Assembly (NCBI GenBank): GCA_937879875.1
Contig: CALFMN010000251.1
Span: forward strand, 1-33,278
DNA from: an uncultured Chloroflexota bacterium
GTDB taxonomy: Bacteria > Chloroflexota > Dehalococcoidia > CAUJGQ01
Reading direction: 5' to 3'
DNA length: 33,278 bases
The notes beneath the pieces were generated by a model. That model did not search any database and was not told where the DNA came from. It was given only the letters and a program-made list of their open reading frames with translations. A program made the translations under genes and the position numbers. Shown here piece by piece: positions 7,235-13,544 of the stretch. Positions within the stretch are counted from its first letter, which is position 1. The number at the start of each line of letters is the position of its first letter.

Positions 7235-8338
7235 TTACGCGTAGCTCAAGGCGCGGCGCAGCCGCGGGATCAGCCGCTCGAACAACGTCGCCGGATCGGC
7301 CGAGGCATCGACGCGCAGCAGGCGCGCGCCGCATTCATCGCCGGCGGGCGGTTGCGCTCCTGAGCGTTGCAAGGCGCGAATCCGCGCGTCCGCGTCGGAG
7401 ACGGCCCACTGGCGCTCTGTTCTGCGGCGCAGGCGCGCCGCGGCTTCGGCCTGCGGCAGGTCGCACCAGACGATCGCGGCCGGCGCGCCCATCTCCTGTG
7501 CCACGCGCAGCGGTGGCTTGCGCCGTGCCGGGGTCAGGAAGGTGGCGTCGAGGACGACGGGCCGACCGCTGCCCAACAGATCCGTCGACCGCCGCGCGAG
7601 CTGCCGGTAGACACGGTCGGTCATCCGTGTGCTGTAGACCTGCGCGCTGCGCGAGGCGGGCGTGCGGACGTTCGACTCGATGCCGGCCAACTCCTTGCGC
7701 GCCCGGTCGGAGTTCAGAATCACCGCACCGAGCGTCGCGGCCAGCCCGGTTCCCACAAACGACTTGCCGGAGCCGGAGAGACCACCGCACAGCACGAGAC
7801 CTGCTCCGCGCGCCATCGCCGCCTCCCGGTGCGCGATCTGCCAGTACGATGACGCGGCGTGCGGGCCGTGTCCGCCGGCGTCATGCGCGAGTCTGGCGCG
7901 GACCAACGCTTCGAGGCAGACGAAGAACGGCAGCGCCGCGGTCAGATCCGGCTGGCCAGCGATCTCGATCGTCAACGAGGCAAGCGCGACGGCTAACCCC
8001 GCCCGGCCAATGGCGCGTAGCTCGACGGCCGTGGCGGCCAGCGTGCGCACGATCGCTGCCGCCGGAGCCGCGAGCGCCAGCACCTCGCGGTGCACGAGGT
8101 TTTCCAGGCCAAACGCGGCGATCGCCGCGGCCTGATCGGCCGATGCGGAGACGGCGGTACGCGCCGCCGCAAAGGCGCCCTGCCACTCCTGAGACACCGG
8201 CGCCGCCGGGCGGCTCGCGGCGATCTCCGCCGCCGTGCGCAGCACGGTTGAGGCGGCGTTCTCCAGTGTTTCGAAGGCCGGCGTGGAAAGACTCTCGGGA
8301 GGCGGCCCGGCAGAATCGCTCCGTTCGGACTCGCTCAC
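7235..8338 (-). CDS. P-loop kinase (COG0645-like) with a degenerate phosphotransferase-type N-terminus
   Basis: 367 residues from the GTG at 8338. The C-terminal half is a P-loop kinase-like domain: Walker A GLSGSGKS (about 186-193), then ILNSDRARKELAGI, a YSTRMTDRVYRQLARR helix, VVLDATFLTPARR, and a lid-like region with RLRRRTERQ and SDADARI. This matches the kinase half of the common two-domain proteins that join an aminoglycoside-phosphotransferase-like domain to a gluconate-kinase-like domain. The N-terminal half keeps only something like the last helices of that first domain (LPFFVCLEALVRARLA followed by YWQIAHREA). No HxD...N catalytic loop is visible, so the phosphotransferase part appears lost or replaced by an Ala-rich helical region. 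The natural substrate is unknown. The start overlaps the stop of the upstream gene by four bases (GTGA), indicating coupling. Confidence 0.8.
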   Translation of the reverse strand: MSESERSDSAGPPPESLSTPAFETLENAASTVLRTAAEIAASRPAAPVSQEWQGAFAAARTAVSASADQAAAIAAFGLENLVHREVLALAAPAAAIVRTLAATAVELRAIGRAGLAVALASLTIEIAGQPDLTAALPFFVCLEALVRARLAHDAGGHGPHAASSYWQIAHREAAMARGAGLVLCGGLSGSGKSFVGTGLAATLGAVILNSDRARKELAGIESNVRTPASRSAQVYSTRMTDRVYRQLARRSTDLLGSGRPVVLDATFLTPARRKPPLRVAQEMGAPAAIVWCDLPQAEAAARLRRRTERQWAVSDADARIRALQRSGAQPPAGDECGARLLRVDASADPATLFERLIPRLRRALSYA

Positions 8339-8976
8339 TCGGCCGCGTCCGCCGGCAGATCGAAGATCAGATAGTCGTCGTCGTGCGGCGGATCGTCCGG
8401 CACGAACGCGCCCAGGAGGAAGGCGACGCCGCCTGACGCCCGCGCGGCAAGCGTCAGATAGCCGCCATCTTCGAAGTGCAAGAAGACCTGCATACCCTCT
8501 TCGTACCAGCCGATATGCGCCAGTGTGCGCCCCACCGCGCCCTGCCAGAGCGCCGGATCGCATTCAGAGCCCTGCGTGGGCGCCAGCTCGGGCGGCGGCG
8601 GGCCGCTTTCGCCGTCCAGGTCGTCGAAGACCCAGCGTTCGTCGTAGGCCGGCGCCGGCTGTTGCAGGCTGTCCAGCAGGATCACGCCCTCCTCGTCCAG
8701 CCGTGCGGCATAGACGAGGTAGCGGCCGTCTTCGAGGGTGAGGTAAACCGTGGCAAACGGCTCCTCCACGTCGACGCGGGCGATGCGATGGCCCTCCGCG
8801 AGCAGCGGATCGTCTTCGCGTTCTTCGTCCGCGGCACTTTCGGTTGGGATTACCCCGATCAGATCCGCGGGTACGATCGCCTGCCGCGCGACCGCATCGC
8901 GCAGCCAACGCGGCGCGGCGTCGGAGATCGGCCACTCGGCGCCGCTCTGCTGCTGTCCTTGAGTCTCCTCGTTCAT
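8335..8976 (-). CDS. Acidic protein of unknown function
   Basis: 213 residues, strongly acidic, with no signal peptide or membrane segment. Internal similarity is visible between VEEPFATVYLTLEDGRYLVYAARLDEEGVILLD and EGMQVFLHFEDGGYLTLAARASGGVAFLL: both have a beta-hairpin-like (T/H)xEDGxYL core followed by Ala-Ala-Arg, so the protein may hold two copies of a small beta domain. I do not recognise a family. The ATG at 8976 starts MNEETQG; an open frame extends back to 9033. It is coupled to the kinase gene by a GTGA overlap, so the two products may act together. It is divergent from the acyl-CoA dehydrogenase at 9156. Confidence 0.7.
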   Translation of the reverse strand: MNEETQGQQQSGAEWPISDAAPRWLRDAVARQAIVPADLIGVIPTESAADEEREDDPLLAEGHRIARVDVEEPFATVYLTLEDGRYLVYAARLDEEGVILLDSLQQPAPAYDERWVFDDLDGESGPPPPELAPTQGSECDPALWQGAVGRTLAHIGWYEEGMQVFLHFEDGGYLTLAARASGGVAFLLGAFVPDDPPHDDDYLIFDLPADAAE

Positions 8977-9155
8977 CGTTACCCAGCGTAGCACGGGGCT
9001 GCCCAGCACCCACGAAGGCGGGAGCCGAACCAAATTCGCATCTTCACCGGGAGGAGTCGTGCATGCGGCGGAACGGCGTGGGTATACTTTATGCAGTTTT
9101 ACCGCCAGTTCAATCGCCCGCGCCCGCCGCGCGAAGAGGATGGAGGCACAGCCCG

Positions 9156-10328
9156 GTGGATTTCAAGGACAGCGCCGCAGAGGCGACCTTCCGCCACGAG
9201 GTTCGGCAGTTCATCAAGGACAACCTGCCGGAGAGTACGCAGCGGGTGGCCGACCCGTTCGCGCCCGGGGGCGGCGTCCGCGACTGGATGAAGCGTCTGG
9301 CCGCGAATAAGTGGATCGCGCCCGCCTGGCCCAAAGAGTACGGCGGCGCCGGCATGTCGGTCATGGAGCAGTTTATCTTCAACGAAGAGATCGCCGAGGC
9401 GCGCGCCCCGCGTCCCTTCGGCATCGCCGTCGGCTTCGCCGGCCCGACGCTGATCGTGCACGGCACCGAAGCGCAGAAGCAGAAGTATCTTCCGGAGATT
9501 CTCTCCGGCGAGGTCGTCTGGTGCCAGGGCTACTCCGAGCCGGGCGCGGGCTCCGACCTGGCCAGCCTGCAAACCCGCGCCGTGCGCGACGGCGACGAGT
9601 ACGTCGTGAACGGCCAGAAGATCTGGACCTCCGGCGCCCACGTTTCGAAATGGATGATCCTGCTGACGCGGACCGACCCGGAGGCGCCGAAACACCGCGG
9701 CATCACCTACTTCATCGTGGATATGAAGTCGCCGGGCGTGCAGGTGCGGCCGCTGGTCAACATGGCCGGCAGCCACGAGTTCAACGAAGTCTTCTTCGAG
9801 AACGTGCGTGTGCCGCGCGAAAACATCATCGGCGAGGAGAACCGCGGCTGGTATCTCGCGCAAACCACGCTCTCGTTCGAGCGCTCGAACATCGGCTCGG
9901 CGATCGGCCAGAAGCAGACGGTCGAGGATCTGGTTAAGTACGCGATCGAACACAAAGGCGGCACCAGCACGCTCGGCCGCAACAAGGCCGTCAGCACCGA
10001 GCTGTGCGAGCGGCTGATCGAGTGCGAGGTCGCGCGCAACCTCTCCTACAAGATCGTCTCGCTGCAGGCCAAAGAGGGCGTGCCGCCCGGCCACGAGGCG
10101 TCGGTCGCCAAGCTGTTCTCTACGGAGTTAAACCAGCGCATCTACCGCACGGCGATGAAGATGCTCGGCCTTTACGGCCAGCTCGACGCGAAGTCAGACC
10201 ACGCGGCGATGCGCGGGCGCACGAAGTACATGTACCTGCGTTCGGTCGCCAACACGATCGAAGGCGGCACCAGCGAGATCCAGCGCAACATCATCGCCAC
10301 GCGCGGCCTCGGGCTGCCGCGGGACTAG
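9156..10328 (+). CDS. Acyl-CoA dehydrogenase (first of tandem pair)
   Basis: 390 residues, full family length. It has the N-terminal helical region (AWPKEYGG), the FAD/substrate motif CQGYSEPGAGSDLASLQT, the NGQKIWTSGAH beta-domain segment, and a C-terminal helical domain ending in IEGGTSEIQRNIIATRGLGLPR. The Glu in IEGGTSE occupies the position of the catalytic base of most short- and medium-chain enzymes; a second Glu is present in the helix LSFERSN, where isovaleryl-CoA dehydrogenase has its base. It oxidises an acyl-CoA to the enoyl-CoA and passes electrons to ETF; the substrate is unknown. GTG at 9156 is chosen because GGAGG lies nine bases upstream and the fold begins there; the frame is open much further back but that part looks non-coding. 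TATACT at 9083 is a possible -10. Confidence 0.92.
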   Translation: MDFKDSAAEATFRHEVRQFIKDNLPESTQRVADPFAPGGGVRDWMKRLAANKWIAPAWPKEYGGAGMSVMEQFIFNEEIAEARAPRPFGIAVGFAGPTLIVHGTEAQKQKYLPEILSGEVVWCQGYSEPGAGSDLASLQTRAVRDGDEYVVNGQKIWTSGAHVSKWMILLTRTDPEAPKHRGITYFIVDMKSPGVQVRPLVNMAGSHEFNEVFFENVRVPRENIIGEENRGWYLAQTTLSFERSNIGSAIGQKQTVEDLVKYAIEHKGGTSTLGRNKAVSTELCERLIECEVARNLSYKIVSLQAKEGVPPGHEASVAKLFSTELNQRIYRTAMKMLGLYGQLDAKSDHAAMRGRTKYMYLRSVANTIEGGTSEIQRNIIATRGLGLPRD

Positions 10329-10465
10329 GGCGGAGGGCGTAGGGCGTAGGGAGGGCCCAGGCGTACGCAACCGCTCGCGCTCAGGCAAGGTACGTGAGAT
10401 GGCCAGGCAGAAGTAACGGAAGCCGTTCCTCACACCTTCGCCCTACGCCCTCTGCCCTCCGCCCT
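10327..10465. repeat. Long inverted repeat between two acyl-CoA dehydrogenase genes (family C)
   Basis: The left arm, 10327-10355, consists of AGGGCGGAGGGC followed by GTAGGGC-type repeats. The right arm, 10435-10465, is its complement: 12 terminal bases match perfectly and most of the rest match with a small shift. The left arm begins inside the stop codon of the upstream gene. Purines dominate one arm and pyrimidines the other. The roughly 80-base loop shows no ORF. The arms could form a strong RNA hairpin that attenuates the second gene, or mark a REP-like mobile palindrome. Confidence 0.75.
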
Positions 10466-10488
10466 GAGCGACCGAAGGGAGCGATCCG

Positions 10489-11646
10489 ATGGACTTCACC
10501 TTCACGGACAAAGAAGAGGCGCTGCGTGCCGAGTTACGCGGCTGGCTGCCGGAGGCGCTGGGTCCGGGCTGGACGGGCGAAGCGAGCGACATTTCGACCG
10601 AGCATTTCGACCGCCAACGCCAGTTCAATAAACAACTGGCGCAGAAGGGCTGGATCGCGCCCGCCTGGCCGAAGGAGTATGGCGGACTCGGCGCCAGCCA
10701 TATCGAGCAGATGATCTTCTCCGAAGAGCTGGCCTATCATCGCGCGCCCAACGGCCAGCGCGTCTTCGGCGTGGGCATGATCGGGCCGACGTTGATCGTG
10801 CACGGTACCGAAGAGCAGAAGCGCGAACACCTGCGCGGCATTACCAGCGGCGAGATCTGCTGGTGCCAGGGCTATTCCGAGCCGGGCGCGGGCTCCGACC
10901 TGGCGAGCCTGCAAACCCGCGCCGCGCGTGACGGCGATGACTACGTGATCAACGGTCAGAAGATCTGGACCAGCGGCGCCCACGTCTCCGACTGGATCTT
11001 TCTGGTCGCCCGTACAGACCCGGAGGCGCCGAAACACAAGGGCATCAGCTTTCTGCTCGCCGACATGAAGACGCCCAGCATCACCGTGCGCCCGCTCGTC
11101 AACCTGCCGGGCAAGCATGAATTTAACGAGGTGTATTTCGAGGACGTGCGCGTTCCGCGCCGCAATCTCGTCGGGCAGGAGAACAACGGCTGGTACGTGG
11201 CGATGACACTGCTCGACTTCGAGCGCTCGTCGGTCGGCGTCTCCGCTTCGGGGCGGCGCACGATCGAAGATTTGACCGCCTTCGCGCGCGAGCAGGGCGG
11301 CGTGGACCCGATCACGCGCCACAAGCTGGCCGAGCTCGAGATCGAGATCGAAGTCGCGCGGATGATGAGCTACCGCGTCGCCTGGATGCAGCAGAGCGGT
11401 CTGCATCCGAGCTACGAGGCGAGCATGGTCAAAGTCTTCGCCACGGAGATGATGCAGCGGCTGTACAACGTCGGACTCAACCTGCTGCGCGGCTACGGCC
11501 AGCTTACGCCGGACTCGAAGTGGGCGCCGCTGCTCGGACGCGTCGAACAAGGCTATCTCTGGAACGTGGCGCCGACGATCTACAGCGGCTCGAACGAGAT
11601 CCAGCGCAACATCATCGCCACGCGCGGCCTCGGCCTGCCGCGTTGA
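10489..11646 (+). CDS. Acyl-CoA dehydrogenase (second of tandem pair)
   Basis: 385 residues and clearly similar to the preceding gene along its whole length: AWPKEYGGLG, CQGYSEPGAGSDLASLQT, NGQKIWTSGAHVSDW, LLDFERSSVG and a C-terminus ending IQRNIIATRGLGLPR. The usual catalytic Glu position near the C-terminus reads IYSGSNEIQ, so it is Ser rather than Glu. The helix Glu in LDFERS is retained and may serve as base, as in isovaleryl-CoA dehydrogenase; alternatively this subunit is the non-catalytic partner of a mixed complex with its neighbour, as in the alpha2beta2 enzymes of actinobacterial sterol degradation. ATG at 10489 with GAAGGGA upstream. Its stop overlaps the start of the FAD oxidoreductase. 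Confidence 0.92.
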   Translation: MDFTFTDKEEALRAELRGWLPEALGPGWTGEASDISTEHFDRQRQFNKQLAQKGWIAPAWPKEYGGLGASHIEQMIFSEELAYHRAPNGQRVFGVGMIGPTLIVHGTEEQKREHLRGITSGEICWCQGYSEPGAGSDLASLQTRAARDGDDYVINGQKIWTSGAHVSDWIFLVARTDPEAPKHKGISFLLADMKTPSITVRPLVNLPGKHEFNEVYFEDVRVPRRNLVGQENNGWYVAMTLLDFERSSVGVSASGRRTIEDLTAFAREQGGVDPITRHKLAELEIEIEVARMMSYRVAWMQQSGLHPSYEASMVKVFATEMMQRLYNVGLNLLRGYGQLTPDSKWAPLLGRVEQGYLWNVAPTIYSGSNEIQRNIIATRGLGLPR

Positions 11647-12926
11647 ACGAGCCGCCTGAGCGCGGGCGCCTGCCCTACCTCGAAGAGCCGCCGCGCCGCA
11701 CGCCGATCGTCGCCGAGGCCGACGTGCTGGTGGCAGGCGGGGGCGCGGCCGGCGTGGCGGCTGCCGTGGCGGCGGCCAGAAACGGCGCCCGCACGATACT
11801 GGTGGAGCGCTACGGCTACGCGGGCGGCCTCGCCACGGGCGGCCTGATCATCCTCCTGCTCACGCTGGACGACGGCCGCGGGCAGCAGGTCACCGCCGGG
11901 CTCTGCCAGGAGCTGGTGGACCGCCTTGACGTCGCCGGCGCAGCGTATTATCCGCCGCGCGGCCAATGGGGCTCTGACGACCCGGCGCTCGTCGAGCATT
12001 GCCGGCGCTGGGGACTGGTCTGGGGCTCGCCGCCACATACCGTGCGCTACTCCGTCGCCTACGACCCCGAGGCGTTCAAGCGCTGCGCCGACGACCTGCT
12101 GCAGGAGGCGGGCGTCGAGCTGCGCTATCACACCTGGGCGGCTGAGGCCCTGGTTGACGACGACACGATCTCGCACGTGATCGTGCAGAGCAAGGCCGGC
12201 CGCGGCGCGATTCGCACGCGCATGGTGATCGACGCCACCGGCGACGGCGATCTCTTCGCCTCGGCCGGTGAGCCCTTCGAGCTGGAGCGCGTCCACCCGT
12301 GGCTCTGGTTTCGCATGGCGAACGTCGATACGGCACACATGCAGGGCTCCGGCCGCGATGTCGGCTATCAGACGCTCGGCGAGGGCCATGTGCTCATTCC
12401 CTGGGGTGGGCAGGGGCGCATCGACCGGCGCATCGACGCGACTGACCCGCTCGAGCTGACGCACGCCGAGGTCGAGTGCCGCCGGCTGGCCGAACGGGAG
12501 GCGCGGCGGCTGATCCAGACGGAGCCGGGCTTCGAGCACGCCTACCTGACGGACGTTGCCACCCAGCTCGGCATCACCGAATCGCGGCGCTTGCTCGGCC
12601 GGCGCGTGCTCGGACGCGAGCAGATCGACGTCCGCTTCCCGGACACGGTCGCCCGCTGCGGCCACTGGACGAAGTACGGCGCCGTCTACGACATTCCCTA
12701 CGGCTGCCTGCTGCCGCCGCGCATCAGCAACTTGCTTGTCGCCGGCCGCTGCATCTCCGTCGATCACCGTGCTCACCACGCGACGAAGGAGATTCCGCCC
12801 TGTTTCGCCACCGGCGAAGCAGCCGGCACGGCCGCGGCGCTCGCAGCCCGCGCCGGCCTCAGCGCGCCGGCGGTCGGCGTCATCGAACTGCGCCGGCAGC
12901 TCACGCGGCAGGGCGCGATCGTATGA
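11643..12926 (+). CDS. FAD-dependent oxidoreductase (FAD_oxidored-type)
   Basis: About 427 residues. The N-terminal dinucleotide fold is ADVLVAGGGAAGVAAAVAAA with a Glu at the end of strand two (ILVERYGYAGG). Later come DATGDGDLFASAGE, which contacts FAD in this family, and near the end VAGRCISVDHRAHH and CFATGEAAGTAAALAA, typical of the PF12831-type oxidoreductases that resemble fumarate reductase/succinate dehydrogenase flavoproteins. No substrate can be assigned. The start is uncertain: TTG at 11643 overlaps the upstream stop (TTGA) and precedes the fold by about 26 residues, and no ATG or GTG fits before the fold. Co-transcription with the two acyl-CoA dehydrogenases suggests a role in the same catabolic route. 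Confidence 0.85.
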   Translation: MNEPPERGRLPYLEEPPRRTPIVAEADVLVAGGGAAGVAAAVAAARNGARTILVERYGYAGGLATGGLIILLLTLDDGRGQQVTAGLCQELVDRLDVAGAAYYPPRGQWGSDDPALVEHCRRWGLVWGSPPHTVRYSVAYDPEAFKRCADDLLQEAGVELRYHTWAAEALVDDDTISHVIVQSKAGRGAIRTRMVIDATGDGDLFASAGEPFELERVHPWLWFRMANVDTAHMQGSGRDVGYQTLGEGHVLIPWGGQGRIDRRIDATDPLELTHAEVECRRLAEREARRLIQTEPGFEHAYLTDVATQLGITESRRLLGRRVLGREQIDVRFPDTVARCGHWTKYGAVYDIPYGCLLPPRISNLLVAGRCISVDHRAHHATKEIPPCFATGEAAGTAAALAARAGLSAPAVGVIELRRQLTRQGAIV

Positions 12927-12955
12927 GTTCAATCGTAGAAGTTCATATAAGTTCA
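12926..12955 (+). repeat. Three AGTTCA direct repeats
   Basis: AGTTCA occurs at 12926-12931, 12940-12945 and 12950-12955, in an AT-rich island right after the oxidoreductase stop codon and 160 bases before the LysM gene. Such repeats could bind a regulator, but the spacing (14 then 10 bases) is irregular. Possibly chance. Confidence 0.35.
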
Positions 12956-13115
12956 GATGAGGGCAGGGACCACGGGCGCCCTGGAACTCTCTGCCTGCGC
13001 CGGTGAGCAGAACCGCCGTTGTCCGCGTCCAAGAAATCGCCTGAACGCTTGACGAGAGCCTGTATGATGATTCTCGCAACACAAGCGCAATGGCAGTGAG
13101 AGAAGGAGCGAGATC

Positions 13116-13433
13116 GTGGCAGATGGTGTGCAGGGCCAGTTGGTCATGTCCAGCGACGGCAAGGTCTTCGAGATGCCCGTGGACCAGCTAGCGGGGCACG
13201 AGGTCAGCCAGAGCCGGCTGCAGGAGCTGGTCAACTGGGCCAGGTTGCAGAACGCCGCGACCGAAGAGGTTTCCGGCTACTACTATGTGCGTCCGGGCGA
13301 CACGATGTGGGGTCTGGCGCAGCGCTACTACGGCGACGGCAGCCTCTGGCCGCTGATCTGGCTCGCCAACGCGGGCACCAACCCGAACCCGAACCTGATC
13401 TTCGCCGGCCAGCAGTTGAGCATTCCCATCTAA
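13116..13433 (+). CDS. Small LysM-domain protein without a signal peptide
   Basis: 105 residues. One LysM domain fills the C-terminal half: YYYVRPGDTMWGLAQRYYGDG, WPLIWLANAG and NPNLIFAGQQLSIPI follow the usual V..GDTLW.IA..YYG...W..I...N...NPN.I..GQ.L.IP pattern. The N-terminal 50 residues are hydrophilic (GQLVMSSDGKVFEMPVDQLAG) and carry no signal peptide or membrane segment, so the protein is either cytoplasmic or exported another way. LysM binds N-acetylglucosamine polymers in walls, but stand-alone cytoplasmic LysM proteins are also known in phage-tail and stress contexts. GTG start at 13116 with AAGGAG seven bases upstream. A strong hairpin terminator follows, so it is probably monocistronic. 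Confidence 0.87.
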   Translation: MADGVQGQLVMSSDGKVFEMPVDQLAGHEVSQSRLQELVNWARLQNAATEEVSGYYYVRPGDTMWGLAQRYYGDGSLWPLIWLANAGTNPNPNLIFAGQQLSIPI

Positions 13434-13477
13434 ACGCCGCTTCCACCTGGCCGCGTTCCTCCACGTCTTCAAAACGT

Positions 13478-13513
13478 CGGGTCCAGCCTCCGTTGCGGGG
13501 CTGGACCCGTTTA
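13478..13513. terminator. Bidirectional Rho-independent terminator
   Basis: The 11-base stem CGGGTCCAGCC (13478-13488) pairs perfectly with 13499-13509 around a 10-base loop. On the plus strand it is followed by TTTAT; on the minus strand by ACGTTTTG. It lies between the LysM gene (plus) and the copper/cytochrome gene (minus), so it can stop both. Confidence 0.85.
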
Positions 13514-13544
13514 TATGCCCGGCCCAATCACGCCCAGTGCTGCG

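Noticed and set aside
7235..8563. Longer 442-residue form of the P-loop kinase
   Set aside because: The extra 75 residues are Arg-rich and overlap the upstream gene; the GTG at 8338 in the GTGA overlap is the better start.
8977..13433. A secondary-metabolite gene cluster around the acyl-CoA dehydrogenases and FAD oxidoreductase
   Set aside because: No ketosynthase, carrier protein, condensation domain or tailoring set; the genes fit general catabolism.
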